A stretch of DNA of 64,000 nucleotides from Vreelandella profundi (GTDB lineage: Bacteria; Pseudomonadota; Gammaproteobacteria; Pseudomonadales; Halomonadaceae), in assembly GCF_019722725.1 (NCBI RefSeq), contig NZ_CP077941.1:1674001-1738000 (forward strand), given 5' to 3'. Under the pieces are notes generated by a model. The model ran no database searches. It was not told the origin of the DNA and saw only the letters and a list, made by a program, of their open reading frames with translations. How positions within the stretch are numbered: position 1 is the stretch's first letter; each line of letters starts with the position of its first letter. The position numbers were made by a program, and so were the translations under genes. Of the stretch, positions 35,602 to 47,294 are shown piece after piece.

Positions 35602-38600
35602 ATGGCTGATAGTGCTTTGATCGCAACCCTCACGCAACGCCTTACCCAACGTATCCTGATTCTGGACGGCGGTATGGGCACCATGCTGCAGAATGCCAAT
35701 CTGAGCGAGGAGGATTTTCGTGGTGAACGATTCAGCGATTGGCCCTCGGATCTTAAAGGTAATAACGATTTACTGGCGCTCACCTGCCCCGATTTAGTCG
35801 CGCGTATTCACCGCGACTATTTAGAGGCGGGCGCAGATATTATCGAGACCAACACCTTTAACAGCACTCAGCTGTCACAGTCTGACTACGGTATGGAAGC
35901 GCTGGTCGTAGAGCTTAACTACGAATCGGCACGCCTGGCGCGCAAGGTCTGCGATGCGGTCGCGGCTGAAACCGGCGTGCCCCGCTACGTTGCTGGCGTG
36001 CTAGGCCCTACGTCGCGTACGGCTTCGCTATCGCCCGATGTCAATGATCCGGCCAAGCGCAACGTAACCTTTGATGCGCTGCGCGAAAATTACTATGAGG
36101 CTGCCGAAGCGCTGATTGCCGGCGGCGCTGATCTGATTATGATCGAAACGATCTTCGATACGCTCAACGCAAAAGCGGCTATTTATGCGTTAGAAGAGCT
36201 ATTCGATGATCGTGGCGAGAGAATGCCAGTGATGATCTCAGGCACCATCACCGACGCCTCTGGGCGCACGCTTTCAGGCCAAACAACTGAAGCTTTTTGG
36301 AACTCAGTGCGCCACGCTCAGCCGCTTTCTGTAGGGCTAAACTGCGCGCTAGGTGCTGAGGAGCTGCGCCCCTATTTGGAGGAACTCTCCAAAAAGGCTG
36401 ATACCTTCGTTTCAGCGCACCCCAATGCGGGGCTGCCCAACGAGTTTGGTGAGTATGATCAGACGGCTGAAGAAATGTCTGAGATTGTCAGTGAGTTTGC
36501 CGCCAGCGGTATGGTCAACATCATTGGCGGCTGCTGCGGCTCAACGCCAGACCATATACGTGCGATTGCCGATTCTGTACGCCATATGGCGCCCCGCGTT
36601 GTTCCAGAGCTCAGCCCTGCCTGCCGCTTATCAGGGCTTGAGCCGTTCAATATTCAAGCCGACTCCCTATTCGTCAACGTCGGCGAGCGTACTAACGTCA
36701 CCGGTTCAGCCCGTTTTAAGCGGTTAATTGTTGAAGAAGACTTCACCACGGCACTAGAAGTCGCCCTTGAGCAGGTCGAGAACGGCGCTCAGGTGATTGA
36801 TATCAATATGGATGAGGGCATGCTGGAGTCTAAGGAAGCCATGGAGCGCTTTCTTAACCTAATTGCCGGTGAGCCTGATATTGCCCGTGTGCCTATTATG
36901 ATCGACTCCTCCAAGTGGGAGATCATCGAAGCGGGCCTGAAGTGTGTTCAAGGCAAGGCGATTGTTAACTCCATCTCGTTAAAAGAGGGAGAGGCCGCCT
37001 TTCGCGAGCAGGCAACCAAGTGCCGCCGTTTTGGCGCGGCTATCGTGGTAATGGCGTTTGATGAAGAAGGTCAGGCGGATACCTTCGCGCGTAAAACGGA
37101 AATTTGTCAGCGGGCCTATCGTTTACTAGTGGATGAGATTGGCTTCCCTGCTGAAGACATTATTTTTGACCCGAATATTTTTGCCATCGCGACAGGTATT
37201 GAAGAGCACAATAACTACGCGGTCGACTTTATTGAAGCTACTCAATGGATTCGTGACAACCTGCCCCACGCCATGATTTCAGGCGGCGTCTCCAACGTCT
37301 CGTTCTCTTTTCGCGGCAATAACGCGGTGCGCGAAGCGATTCACTCCGCGTTTCTCTATCATGCGATCCGCGCGGGCCTCAGCATGGGCATCGTCAATGC
37401 GGGCCAGCTTGCCGTGTACGACGACTTGCCTGCAGAGTTGCGCAATGCCGTCGAAGATGTGGTGTTAAACCGCCGTAGCGACGGCACTGAACGCCTGCTC
37501 GATATTGCCGACAAGTTTAAAGGGGACGGCAGCGGCGCGCCCAAAAAAGAGGATCTTGAATGGCGCAGCTGGCCGGTCAACAAGCGTATTGAGCATGCGC
37601 TGGTAAAAGGTATTACGGTTTATATTGAAGGCGATGCGGAAGAGGCGCGTAGTCAGGCCGAGCGCCCAATCGAAGTCATCGAAGGTCCGCTCATGGACGG
37701 TATGAACGTCGTTGGCGACCTCTTCGGCGACGGTAAAATGTTTTTGCCCCAAGTCGTTAAATCTGCGCGGGTGATGAAGCAAGCCGTGGCTTACCTGATT
37801 CCTTTTATTGAAGCTGAGAAAAGCGAAAAGGTGAAAGCCAAAGGCAAGATCGTTATGGCGACGGTAAAAGGCGATGTTCACGATATTGGTAAAAACATTG
37901 TCGGGGTGGTGCTGCAGTGTAATAACTACGAAGTGATAGATCTTGGCGTAATGGTGCCCGCTGATAAAATCTTGCAGGCCGCGAAAGATCATAACGCCGA
38001 TATTATCGGCCTTTCCGGGCTCATTACGCCGTCGCTGGATGAAATGGTCAGCGTGGCCAAAGAAATGCAGCGCCGTGGCATGGACCTACCGCTGCTGATT
38101 GGCGGGGCGACAACCTCTAAAGCCCATACGGCGGTCAAAATTGAGCCTCAATATGAGCACCCGGTCATTTATGTCACCGATGCCTCGCGCGCGGTAGGCG
38201 TTGCGGGGCGGCTGCTCTCTGCTGCTCAAAAGCCCGCCTATGTGGCTGAAATTCGCGAAGAGTATGAAAAAGTTCGTGAGCGTAACGCTAAGCGCCGCCC
38301 TAAAGCGGCAGACCTTGATTATACCCAAGCGCGCAAGCGGCGCTTTCGCACTGACTGGAGCAACCACACTCCCGCTCAGCCCACGATGATTGGATTAAAA
38401 ACCTTCGATAACTATGATCTCGAAGAGCTCGTGGCGTTTATCGACTGGACGCCCTTCTTCATGAGCTGGCAGCTCGCGGGCAAGTACCCCAAAATTCTCA
38501 ATGACGACGTTGTCGGTGAAGCTGCTCGTAACCTGTTTGAAGACGCGAAACTCATGCTGCGCAAGCTAATTGATGAAAAGCGCGTGCAGGCACGTGGCGT

Positions 38601-39297
38601 TATCGGGCTTTGGCCTGCCAATAGCGTTGATGATGACGTGATTGAGGTCTATGCCGACGAGTCGCGCAGCGAGGTTGTTGAGCGCCTCCATCATATTCGC
38701 CAGCAAACGACGAAAGGCCGCGACGGTATTTGCTATAGCCTGGCCGACTTTATTGCGCCCAAGGAAAGTGGCAAAGCCGATTGGATTGGCGGCTTTGCGG
38801 TGACTACCGGTCACGGTGTCGATGAGCTTTCCAAAGCCTATGGAGCGGCGGGCGACGACTACAACGCGATTATGGTCCAGGCATTAACGGATCGACTGGC
38901 AGAAGCCTTTGCCGAACGTATGCATGAGCGTGTACGTAAGGAGTTCTGGGGCTATGTACCAGAAGAAGTGTTAGACAACGATGCGTTAATTGCTGAGAAA
39001 TACCAGGGCATTCGCCCTGCCCCCGGCTACCCGGCCTGCCCTGACCATACTGAGAAAGCCACGCTGTTTAGAATGCTCAATGCGACCGAGAATACCGGCT
39101 TGGCATTGACTGAAAGCTTTGCTATGTGGCCCGCTGCCGCCGTTGCAGGCTGGTACTTTGCTCATCCGCAGTCGAAATATTTCTCGACTGGTAAGATTAC
39201 TCGCGATCAAGTCGAGGCTATCGCGGCGCGTAAGCCCATGCCGTTTGAGGAGATGGAGCGCTGGCTTTCCCCGGTGCTTTCCTACGACCCAAGCTAA
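35602..39297 (+). CDS. metH: MetH, cobalamin-dependent methionine synthase
   Basis: Transfers methyl from methyltetrahydrofolate via cobalamin to homocysteine. The 1231-residue protein has all four modules. The homocysteine domain (about 10-325) has zinc cysteines in GLNCALG and [11 protein letters not shown]. The folate domain is at about 355-615 ([11 protein letters not shown]). The B12 domain is at about 650-900, with the cobalt-binding His in [12 protein letters not shown] near residue 757 and [13 protein letters not shown]. The SAM-dependent reactivation domain is C-terminal, with [15 protein letters not shown]. The length is normal. It may be attenuated by the upstream hairpin. Confidence 0.98.
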   Translation: MADSALIATLTQRLTQRILILDGGMGTMLQNANLSEEDFRGERFSDWPSDLKGNNDLLALTCPDLVARIHRDYLEAGADIIETNTFNSTQLSQSDYGMEALVVELNYESARLARKVCDAVAAETGVPRYVAGVLGPTSRTASLSPDVNDPAKRNVTFDALRENYYEAAEALIAGGADLIMIETIFDTLNAKAAIYALEELFDDRGERMPVMISGTITDASGRTLSGQTTEAFWNSVRHAQPLSVGLNCALGAEELRPYLEELSKKADTFVSAHPNAGLPNEFGEYDQTAEEMSEIVSEFAASGMVNIIGGCCGSTPDHIRAIADSVRHMAPRVVPELSPACRLSGLEPFNIQADSLFVNVGERTNVTGSARFKRLIVEEDFTTALEVALEQVENGAQVIDINMDEGMLESKEAMERFLNLIAGEPDIARVPIMIDSSKWEIIEAGLKCVQGKAIVNSISLKEGEAAFREQATKCRRFGAAIVVMAFDEEGQADTFARKTEICQRAYRLLVDEIGFPAEDIIFDPNIFAIATGIEEHNNYAVDFIEATQWIRDNLPHAMISGGVSNVSFSFRGNNAVREAIHSAFLYHAIRAGLSMGIVNAGQLAVYDDLPAELRNAVEDVVLNRRSDGTERLLDIADKFKGDGSGAPKKEDLEWRSWPVNKRIEHALVKGITVYIEGDAEEARSQAERPIEVIEGPLMDGMNVVGDLFGDGKMFLPQVVKSARVMKQAVAYLIPFIEAEKSEKVKAKGKIVMATVKGDVHDIGKNIVGVVLQCNNYEVIDLGVMVPADKILQAAKDHNADIIGLSGLITPSLDEMVSVAKEMQRRGMDLPLLIGGATTSKAHTAVKIEPQYEHPVIYVTDASRAVGVAGRLLSAAQKPAYVAEIREEYEKVRERNAKRRPKAADLDYTQARKRRFRTDWSNHTPAQPTMIGLKTFDNYDLEELVAFIDWTPFFMSWQLAGKYPKILNDDVVGEAARNLFEDAKLMLRKLIDEKRVQARGVIGLWPANSVDDDVIEVYADESRSEVVERLHHIRQQTTKGRDGICYSLADFIAPKESGKADWIGGFAVTTGHGVDELSKAYGAAGDDYNAIMVQALTDRLAEAFAERMHERVRKEFWGYVPEEVLDNDALIAEKYQGIRPAPGYPACPDHTEKATLFRMLNATENTGLALTESFAMWPAAAVAGWYFAHPQSKYFSTGKITRDQVEAIAARKPMPFEEMERWLSPVLSYDPS

Positions 39298-39306
39298 TCG
39301 ATACCA

Positions 39307-40638
39307 ATGGGCCTGTTTGTCACCCACCGTCACGGTAAGGTAATCCGCCTCGCCCTGCCGATTATGTTGGGCATGCTGTCACAAAGCGTGCTCAATTTGA
39401 TCGATGCAGCACTTGTGGGGCGGCTGGGTGAAGTGGCGTTGGCCGGTGTTGGCGTGGGCGGTTATGCGATGTTTATGCTCACCGCTATTGTCTTTGGCCT
39501 CTCCTCCAGCGTGCAGTCACAGACGGCTCAGTGTGTTGGCGTATCCGCTGCAGAACGCTATCATCCGCTGCATTCTGGGCTAATGATAGGCGCTGCCGTG
39601 GCGCTTCCACTATCAATATTGGCATGGTGGCAGGCGCCTTTTATCATTGGTTTTATCACCCAGACGCAGGACGTACATGAGGTTGCCGTTGGCTACTTTC
39701 GTTGGCGGGTTATCTCGCTACCGGCCATTGCGTTGACGCTATGTTTTCGTGGCTACTGGAACGGCCGCCAGCAGACGCATCTTTATTTGCAGATCATTGT
39801 GGCGGTGCACCTGCTAAATGTAGTCGCTAGTGCGGGCTTGATCTACGGCGTTGCTGGCCTGCCACAAATGGGGGCCAGCGGTGCCGGCGCAGGCACGACC
39901 CTATCGCTTTTTGCCGGCTTGATGGTGTGGAGTTGGATAAGCTTGAAAAATGCGTTCAATGCGGATTTTTTGACATGCCTGCCAAGCTTCGTCACGCTAC
40001 GTTCGACCCTCGCGTTAGCCATACCGCACTCTATTCAGCAGCTTTGCTTCGCAGCGGGCTATGCCGTTTTATTTTGGCTATTAAGTCAGCTAGGCACTGC
40101 TAGCGTGGCCGTTGGACATGTTCTTATTAATCTATCGCTACTACTAATCTTACCGGGTGTAGGTGTGGGCGTTGCCACGATGAGCTTGGTGGGCGAAGCC
40201 TTAGGGCGAGATGCCCAGCAAGAAGCGCACCAGTGGGGCCTGGATGCGCTTCGCGTGGCCTGGCTGCTACTGTTATTGCTGGCGCTGCCTATGCTGCTAA
40301 TACCTGGAAAGATACTCGGCATCTTCTTTAGCAGCCCCGAGCTTGTCGCAATGGGCGCCTTACCATTACAGCTAACCGGTGTGATGATCGTTATAGATGC
40401 CGCGGCGCTGGTGCTTGCTCAAGCGTTAATGGGGGCTGGCGCTCAGCGAACGGTCATGATGCTAACCTTGGGTATGCAGTGGCTGTTTTTTCTACCGCTG
40501 GCCTGGTGGGTAGGTGTTGGTCTAGCGCATGGCTTATTAGGTGTATGGCTGATGCAGCTATTATATCGGCTGGTTAATTCCATTGGATTTATGTGGGTCT
40601 GGCAACGTCGTCGCTGGGCTTTACCGGCTTTTAAATAG
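39307..40638 (+). CDS. MATE-family multidrug exporter
   Basis: A 443-residue polytopic membrane protein with about 12 helices in two homologous halves. The N-terminal LALPIMLGMLSQSVLNLIDAALVGRLG segment (in part), followed by LAGVGVGGYAMFM, is a MATE signature resembling the DinF/NorM group. Substrate unknown; MATE proteins use Na+ or H+ gradients, and Na+ would suit a halophile. It begins 9 bases after the metH stop without a clear ribosome-binding site, so translation may depend on coupling to metH. Confidence 0.9.
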   Translation: MGLFVTHRHGKVIRLALPIMLGMLSQSVLNLIDAALVGRLGEVALAGVGVGGYAMFMLTAIVFGLSSSVQSQTAQCVGVSAAERYHPLHSGLMIGAAVALPLSILAWWQAPFIIGFITQTQDVHEVAVGYFRWRVISLPAIALTLCFRGYWNGRQQTHLYLQIIVAVHLLNVVASAGLIYGVAGLPQMGASGAGAGTTLSLFAGLMVWSWISLKNAFNADFLTCLPSFVTLRSTLALAIPHSIQQLCFAAGYAVLFWLLSQLGTASVAVGHVLINLSLLLILPGVGVGVATMSLVGEALGRDAQQEAHQWGLDALRVAWLLLLLLALPMLLIPGKILGIFFSSPELVAMGALPLQLTGVMIVIDAAALVLAQALMGAGAQRTVMMLTLGMQWLFFLPLAWWVGVGLAHGLLGVWLMQLLYRLVNSIGFMWVWQRRRWALPAFK

Positions 40639-40759
40639 CTTTTAGTGCTAAAAAGATAATTATATATTCTTTTGTAGAATATGATGCCCGCGTTAAGGTG
40701 GCACTACACTAACACCCGTCTCAACGTGACCATTTCGCTTTTTAGCAGGATCGTGCCAC

Positions 40760-42415
40760 ATGTACCGTTATGATATTCACGACCAAACGCTGGTTGATGA
40801 GCGTGTCGCTCAGTTTCGCGACCAGATGGAGCGCTATCGCGCCGGGCGTTTGGGCGAAGAAGAGTTCCGCCCGTTACGGCTGCAAAACGGCCTATATATT
40901 CAACGGCATGCGCCTATGCTGCGTATTGCAATCCCTTATGGCATGCTGGCTGGCCATCAGCTACGTGCCCTGGCTGAGATTACTCGCCGCTATGACCGTG
41001 GTTACGGACACTTTACAACGCGTCAAAATTTACAGCTGAACTGGCCTGCTCTCGAAGATGTGCCGGATATCTTGGCCGACTTGGCGAAAGTTCAGATGCA
41101 CGCGATTCAAACTAGCGGCAACTGCATTCGTAATACGACCAGCGATCAGTTTGCGGGCATCGCCAATGATGAAGTGGAAGATCCGCGCGCCTGGTGTGAG
41201 TTAATTCGCCAGTGGTCTACCCTTCACCCCGAATTCGCTTATTTGCCGCGCAAGTTTAAAATCGCGGTTAGCGGGGCTGCCCAGGACCGTGCAGCGATTC
41301 AAGTGCATGATATTGGTCTGCGCCTTTGGTACAACGACGAGGGTGAGCTGCGCATTAAAGTATTGGCCGGTGGCGGCTTAGGCCGCACCCCCATGATTGC
41401 TGACGTGGTTCGTGAAGACCTCCCTTGGCAGCACTTGCTGACGTATTTGGAAGCCTGTGTACGGGTTTATAATCAGTTCGGCCGGCGCGACAACAAGTTT
41501 AAAGCGCGGATCAAAATCCTCGTTAAGGCGCTGGGCATTGATGAGTTCCGCCGCCGGGTAGATGAAGAGTGGGCGCACTTAAAAGATGGCCCGCAAACGC
41601 TTAATCAAGCCGCTGTCGACGCTGCTAAAGGCCACTTCCCTGAGCCTGATCGTCGCCCAGTAGCCGCCTCAGCCACTGAAGATTTTGATCACTTGCGTGC
41701 TGAAAATCGCAGTTTTGCGCGTTTTGTAACCAACAACGTCACCGATCATAAGGTGGCTGGTTACAAAGCGGTGACGCTGTCACTTAAACGCCGTGAGCAT
41801 GCCCCGGGTGACGTCACCGCTGACCAGATGGAAGCCGTCGCAGATTTAGCCGACCGCTTCAGCTTTGGCGAAGTACGTGTTACCCATGAGCAGAACTTAG
41901 TGCTGTCCGATGTCCCTGTTGATGAGATGCAGGCGCTTTGGCAAGAGCTAGAAGCGCTCGGCATGGCAAACCCTACGGTAGGAACGCTTAACGATATTAT
42001 TTGCTGCCCAGGCGGAGACTACTGCAGCTTAGCCAACGCAGTGTCTATTCCTATCGCTCAAGCCCTGCAGGAACGTTTCGAAGACTTAGACTTCTTATAC
42101 GATCTTGGCCCGCTGGATCTGAATATCTCCGGTTGCATGAATGCCTGCGGACATCACCATGTCGGCCATATCGGCATTTTGGGGGTCGATAAAAAGGGCG
42201 AAGAGTATTACCAGATATCGATCGGCGGTAACTCCACCGACGATGCCTCGCTGGGCAAAATTTTGGGCCCTTCATTCTTCCGCCAGGATGTACCTGACGT
42301 GGTTGAAAAAATATTGGCGGTCTATGTAGGCCAGCGCCATGACGACGAACGCTTCTTGGATACTTACCGCCGTATTGGCTTAAAACCCTTTAAGGAGCAT
42401 GTTTATGCCAAATAA
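40760..42415 (+). CDS. cysI: CysI-type nitrite/sulfite reductase hemoprotein
   Basis: A 551-residue sirohaem/[4Fe-4S] reductase converting sulfite to sulfide in assimilation. The cluster ligands are in CCPGGDYCSLANA (near residue 414) and NISGCMNACGHHH (near 457). N-terminal sirohaem-binding features include YGHFTTRQNLQLNW and QTSGNCIRN. This form with a following DUF934 gene is the Pseudomonas-type CysI. AGGA precedes the ATG. The upstream 121 bases contain an ATATTC/GAATAT inverted repeat (40664-40682), a possible regulator site. Confidence 0.94.
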   Translation: MYRYDIHDQTLVDERVAQFRDQMERYRAGRLGEEEFRPLRLQNGLYIQRHAPMLRIAIPYGMLAGHQLRALAEITRRYDRGYGHFTTRQNLQLNWPALEDVPDILADLAKVQMHAIQTSGNCIRNTTSDQFAGIANDEVEDPRAWCELIRQWSTLHPEFAYLPRKFKIAVSGAAQDRAAIQVHDIGLRLWYNDEGELRIKVLAGGGLGRTPMIADVVREDLPWQHLLTYLEACVRVYNQFGRRDNKFKARIKILVKALGIDEFRRRVDEEWAHLKDGPQTLNQAAVDAAKGHFPEPDRRPVAASATEDFDHLRAENRSFARFVTNNVTDHKVAGYKAVTLSLKRREHAPGDVTADQMEAVADLADRFSFGEVRVTHEQNLVLSDVPVDEMQALWQELEALGMANPTVGTLNDIICCPGGDYCSLANAVSIPIAQALQERFEDLDFLYDLGPLDLNISGCMNACGHHHVGHIGILGVDKKGEEYYQISIGGNSTDDASLGKILGPSFFRQDVPDVVEKILAVYVGQRHDDERFLDTYRRIGLKPFKEHVYAK

Positions 42416-42968
42416 GAACATGCCAACGGCCAATGATGAGACGCAAGAAGAGGCGTTAGAGCTAGCGCCTGTGCACGTCGATAATTTAATTGCTAACGGC
42501 GAGCTGGCGGCCGAGAACGCCTGGTGCGCCTCCTATGACACTGACACACTTCCTGAACAGCGCCCGGCGTTTGTGCCATTGGCGCTGTGGCAAGCGAATC
42601 AAGAAGACGCTGAGCTAGCGCCGCTGCTTACCAGCGATACCGAATTAACCCCCGCGCTGGGCGAGCAGCTTGGCAGTGTTGCGGCCATTGCGATTGATTT
42701 CCCCGCCTTTACCGATGGGCGCGGCTATACGGTCGCTCGGCTGCTGCGTGAGCGCTTTCACTACGCAGGTGAAGTTCGCGCCGTCGGCGATGTCTTGGTT
42801 GACCAATTGGACTATATGCGTCGCTGTGGCTTTACTTCAATGGCACTACGCGACGACCAGCATCCAGAAGATGCCTTGCGCGCGCTGAATGCTTTTAGCG
42901 TTCGTTATCAAACGGATGTTGAAGAGCGCCAGGCGTTGTTTGAACGTCGCTTAGCTGCCAGCAAGTAA
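42405..42968 (+). CDS. DUF934 protein linked to sulfite reduction
   Basis: A 187-residue cytoplasmic protein of the DUF934 family, which consistently follows Pseudomonas-type cysI and is proposed to be an accessory factor of sulfite reduction. Conserved elements include IAIDFPAFTDGRGYT, the family hallmark, and GDVLVDQLDYMRRCGF. Start 42405 is chosen over 42399 because AAGGAG lies 7 bases before it. It overlaps the cysI 3' end by 11 bases, implying coupled translation. Confidence 0.9.
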   Translation: MPNKNMPTANDETQEEALELAPVHVDNLIANGELAAENAWCASYDTDTLPEQRPAFVPLALWQANQEDAELAPLLTSDTELTPALGEQLGSVAAIAIDFPAFTDGRGYTVARLLRERFHYAGEVRAVGDVLVDQLDYMRRCGFTSMALRDDQHPEDALRALNAFSVRYQTDVEERQALFERRLAASK

Positions 42969-42980
42969 CACAGATCATTA

Positions 42981-43017
42981 GCCGGCAAAGGCACTGCGCC
43001 TTTGCCGGCTTTTTTTG
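42981..43017 (+). terminator. Strong intrinsic terminator after cysI-DUF934
   Basis: Perfect 12-bp stem GCCGGCAAAGGC / GCCTTTGCCGGC with a 5-base loop followed by TTTTTTTG. The convergent hipA gene ends immediately downstream. Confidence 0.92.
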
Positions 43018-43020
43018 ATT

Positions 43021-44337
43021 TTAAAGCGCGAGCCGAAGGTTTGACGCCACTTCGTCTATCAGTGATGCAGGTACACCGTGTTCACTGGCCAGCTTCCGCC
43101 ATTTTGCAACGTGTGCAATGGTTTCATCGATCATGGCGTTGATCTTTTTACGGGTAAACAAAGGGCTCAGCCTTTCTAACGAATAAAGATCACTGCGAGA
43201 AAAATGATCGCGCTTACCATTTAGGCTCATCCAATGGCTGTTCACCCACGGGCTTCCCGGTTTGTAGCTATAAGCAAGGTCATAAGCCGGTGCGAGTGAC
43301 CAGGCTCCTCCTTTCAGCATAAATGCAAAATTTTTCGCGTGATCATCGTGGTTTCTAGCCACTATATTAAAAATCATACGTCTAAATAATTGTTCGGCGT
43401 CTGCTGCAGAAAGCTGTAGCTGTCTCGCCACACCAAATAATTCAGCGTATGAAAATGAGCCTGGCTTTTTATAGTCAACGTGGGCTATGCCGTTCAGCGT
43501 TTGCACGTGCAGTTTGCGATTGCCGGTACGGTCAAAGCGTTGCGTTATAAAGTGGCGCCGCGGGCCTTCATTAATCAGCTTACAAGGCATCATCTCAATG
43601 CCGCAGGCTTTCGCTAGCAGATGATAAACATACTCCATGGCACCATAGCCTAGCGGGTCGCCAAACGTCTCACGATTTTTATTATGCTCACTGACGCCAT
43701 CAAACTTCATCAGAAAATGCGTAAATCCATCCGGCACGCGTGTTTGTCCTGAGCGCACCTGGGAAAAATCCTGATTAAACGCAAGAACCGCTTTCGGGCG
43801 AGCGCCCCCAGCGCTCATTCCGACAGACAGTAGCGCCATCATGGCTTCTCTGTCTTCCTGCCCCTCCTTATTAAGCTCAACGGCAAAGGTTGAGCGGCTA
43901 TCGAGTATTTCCTGCGCAATGCCGACTAAGGTGGCTATTTCAACGTGGGCCGAGGCATTGAGACTTTTTAGTTTCGTGGCAGGCGAATACTCCAGCGCCC
44001 CCATGCCCCGCTTGCCAGTATATTGCAGCCTCTGCAGCGGCGTAATGTCACTAGCCTGCCCACCTTTGCTGGCGACCCAGGCATTGAGTACGGCATTGCC
44101 AAAGTCATCGGGCAGTGAGTCGGCGATGAGTCCCGGCAGGCCCTTAAAGGTTTCAACATTGAGCTCAGGAAAGCTGAATATTTTTTTGCCAAGAGGCATT
44201 TTAATGGGAGAAAGCTCAACGCCATCGTTAATAAAGGCACCATCGTATTCAAAGGCACCAACGCCGGTGTGGGTATCGAAACTCACCGCCCCAACGTAGC
44301 GGTCGAGATAGTTGACGTTGATAACTTCCATTACCAT
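43021..44337 (-). CDS. hipA: HipA-family serine/threonine kinase toxin
   Basis: Toxin of a HipBA type II toxin-antitoxin pair; HipA of E. coli phosphorylates glutamyl-tRNA synthetase. The 438-residue protein has an N-terminal HipA_N-like segment with YVGAVSFDTHTGVGAFEY and the kinase core. The catalytic-loop motif is ARNHDDHAKNFAF near residue 330, with the magnesium motif PAYDLAYS following, and RHFITQRFDR and MKFDGVSEHN earlier. Catalytic residues appear intact. It overlaps the 3' end of hipB by 7 bases. The target kinase substrate may differ from that of E. coli HipA. Confidence 0.93.
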   Translation of the reverse strand: MVMEVINVNYLDRYVGAVSFDTHTGVGAFEYDGAFINDGVELSPIKMPLGKKIFSFPELNVETFKGLPGLIADSLPDDFGNAVLNAWVASKGGQASDITPLQRLQYTGKRGMGALEYSPATKLKSLNASAHVEIATLVGIAQEILDSRSTFAVELNKEGQEDREAMMALLSVGMSAGGARPKAVLAFNQDFSQVRSGQTRVPDGFTHFLMKFDGVSEHNKNRETFGDPLGYGAMEYVYHLLAKACGIEMMPCKLINEGPRRHFITQRFDRTGNRKLHVQTLNGIAHVDYKKPGSFSYAELFGVARQLQLSAADAEQLFRRMIFNIVARNHDDHAKNFAFMLKGGAWSLAPAYDLAYSYKPGSPWVNSHWMSLNGKRDHFSRSDLYSLERLSPLFTRKKINAMIDETIAHVAKWRKLASEHGVPASLIDEVASNLRLAL

Positions 44338-44660
44338 TCAAGCGGCTCCTCATCCTTGGTTTTTCGCTGGCCAGAGGCGCGCTGACGCTGCTTACTCTGT
44401 AGCTTGGAAAGCTGCAGTGGTGAAATAGTTTGTGGCGGTAAAAAGTGCTCCAACTGGGCCGTCAGATCGAGTGCCACCATGATGGCTACCAACCCCTCTA
44501 GTTGGACTTTTCCTTTTTCAGCATTCAGCACCACTTTTCTTGATAAGCCGGCGAGAGCGGCTACTTCTGCCTGTGTCATGTCGTGATTGAGGCGCGCCTG
44601 TTTAAGGCGCCCTCCTAACGCTTCAGCAATCGCAGCAGGTGATTTATTGTCAGTCATCAT
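44331..44660 (-). CDS. hipB: HipB-like XRE antitoxin
   Basis: A 109-residue antitoxin and autorepressor. The helix-turn-helix of XRE type lies at about residues 16-70 (LKQARLNHDMTQAEVAALAGLSRK, in part). A basic, low-complexity C-terminal tail (SKQRQRASGQRKTKD) follows. The order hipB-hipA with overlap is canonical. The upstream region (44661-44849) is AT-rich and contains no clear copy of the E. coli HipB operator. Confidence 0.92.
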   Translation of the reverse strand: MMTDNKSPAAIAEALGGRLKQARLNHDMTQAEVAALAGLSRKVVLNAEKGKVQLEGLVAIMVALDLTAQLEHFLPPQTISPLQLSKLQSKQRQRASGQRKTKDEEPLEW

Positions 44661-44849
44661 AAGGTGCTCTTAAGCGAATATAATGAGGGTAAATATCGTC
44701 TATGATCTAAATATAGCACATTATGAAATATTGTTTTTAATCGCAAAACACAGAAAAGCTATGAATATATAAGAGGCGCTAAATAGAACATTAATGGCTA
44801 AAAGATTAGCTAATGATCCGAAATTAGCACCTTGTTATATATTGACCAA

Positions 44850-45440
44850 CTATCCACGTCTCTTTTGCTGACGCTCGCGATTATTTGCCTTAGCGCGGCC
44901 ACTTTTGCGCAGCATTACCCAGGTAGCACCGAGCCCACCCTCTGATGGTTGAGCCGATACGTACGCTTGGACTTCGTCAAACTGGCCGAGCCACTTGGCA
45001 AGGTATGAACGTAATACATTGGCCGGGCTGTCGATATCACGCCCCCGGCCGTGAATAATTAACACCGAACGTAAATCGTGAGCATAGGCTTCCTGAATAA
45101 AAGGGAAAAGCAGCCGACGGCACTCACTTAAAGGGCGCCTGAGCAGATGAAGCTGGGACTGAACGCTATAGCCGCCGTGCTTTAATTTATCGACAACGCC
45201 CTGCTGTATGCCCTCGCGGCGATATTCGATAGGATCAAAAGGAGGCAGCAGGTCGACGAAATCGTCGGATAGAAAATTGCGCGATCCTCTCTCTTCTTCT
45301 GCCCATTCACGCCGTGCCAGCTGAGCGTCAGAAGGACATTTACGATGAGCAGTAGGATCGGCGCGATTACTCGCCGGTAGCGGTTTAACATCGCCGACGA
45401 GAGCACGAAAATCCATATCATCACGAAGTGGCTGATTCAT
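44850..45440 (-). CDS. SmrA-type Smr-domain nuclease
   Basis: A 196-residue protein with a C-terminal Smr domain (about 95-190) including LIIHGRGRD, the HGxG motif of Smr endonucleases, and an N-terminal segment (DFRALVGDVKPL) typical of SmrA/SmrB proteins. Some SmrB proteins cleave mRNA at collided ribosomes; the role of SmrA is less clear. GAGGAGC precedes the ATG. It is monocistronic and upstream of hipBA on the same strand, with an AT-rich gap between. Confidence 0.88.
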   Translation of the reverse strand: MNQPLRDDMDFRALVGDVKPLPASNRADPTAHRKCPSDAQLARREWAEEERGSRNFLSDDFVDLLPPFDPIEYRREGIQQGVVDKLKHGGYSVQSQLHLLRRPLSECRRLLFPFIQEAYAHDLRSVLIIHGRGRDIDSPANVLRSYLAKWLGQFDEVQAYVSAQPSEGGLGATWVMLRKSGRAKANNRERQQKRRG

Positions 45441-45598
45441 TGCAGGCTCCTCTGACAGGGTCTAATGGCTATCCTAACAAACTCGAATACTGTGCTTAAA
45501 CAGATTAACTAAGTCGATAACATAGGGCTTGTCATCATCTATTCAGAGCGCCAAGCTATGCCAGCACTTCTTTACCATTCAGTGAGAGGCACTCTGGT

Positions 45599-46078
45599 TT
45601 GGCTAAAATGGTTTGGTTAAAACGCCTAGCGATCGGTAGCAGCGTGGGGGCTGCAGGCATAGCCGGATGGCTGTGGCTCACCATGCTCAGCCCATGGTTT
45701 TATGATCGCCCAGACGATCTTGATGACATTGAGCAGCGCGTCCATCAGGTCTTTGTGTACGGTACGCTTCGCTATGCGCCGGTGCGCTTGGTCGTAATGG
45801 GTGGCTTCGGCTCGCCTGAAGAAGCCGTTCTTGAGGAGTATCAGCGCAATGGTCTCGACCTTTCATCCCAACCGGGCAGTTACGTCAACGGGCTGCTACT
45901 CACGGTAGATGCCGCTGAGTTGCGCCGCTTAGACCGCTATGAACGACTGGGCGTACGCTATGATCGTGTGATGATAACCCTTGAGGATGGCATCCGGGCC
46001 TGGGTCTACTTGCGCCGTCCAGATACACAAAATGCGCTTGCCTCTTACGCGGAGTTGCCGATAGCTCTGGTACCATAG
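45599..46078 (+). CDS. GGCT/AIG2-fold protein with N-terminal membrane anchor
   Basis: A 159-residue protein (TTG start at 45599; ATG at 45608 also possible). One transmembrane helix is at about 10-32. A gamma-glutamylcyclotransferase-like domain (about 48-158) has the signature VFVYGTLRYAPVR and the catalytic-Glu region LDRYERLGVRYDR. AIG2-like proteins cleave gamma-glutamyl conjugates or act on modified amines. The membrane anchor is unusual for this fold. Substrate unknown. Confidence 0.8.
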   Translation: MAKMVWLKRLAIGSSVGAAGIAGWLWLTMLSPWFYDRPDDLDDIEQRVHQVFVYGTLRYAPVRLVVMGGFGSPEEAVLEEYQRNGLDLSSQPGSYVNGLLLTVDAAELRRLDRYERLGVRYDRVMITLEDGIRAWVYLRRPDTQNALASYAELPIALVP

Positions 46079-46120
46079 GGCAGATAGGCTTATCCATATT
46101 TGCCAAGGCCGCTTTTATGA

Positions 46121-47151
<1,031 letters not shown>

Positions 47152-47294
47152 TTACATCAAAAAAACAACGCCGTAAGCACTATACTGGTGAAAGCCCAGC
47201 GAATCGCTCTATATTCATTGAGAATCGAGAGCGGCCGTTTGAGGTTTTCAGTGAGACCGGCGACCATGGATGAAATTCAAGGGAGAGTCATTCG

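Noticed and set aside
44661..44849. HipB operator sites of the E. coli TATCC-N8-GGATA type
   Set aside because: No such palindrome is present; only a weak ATAATG/CATTAT pairing in AT-rich sequence, which is expected by chance.
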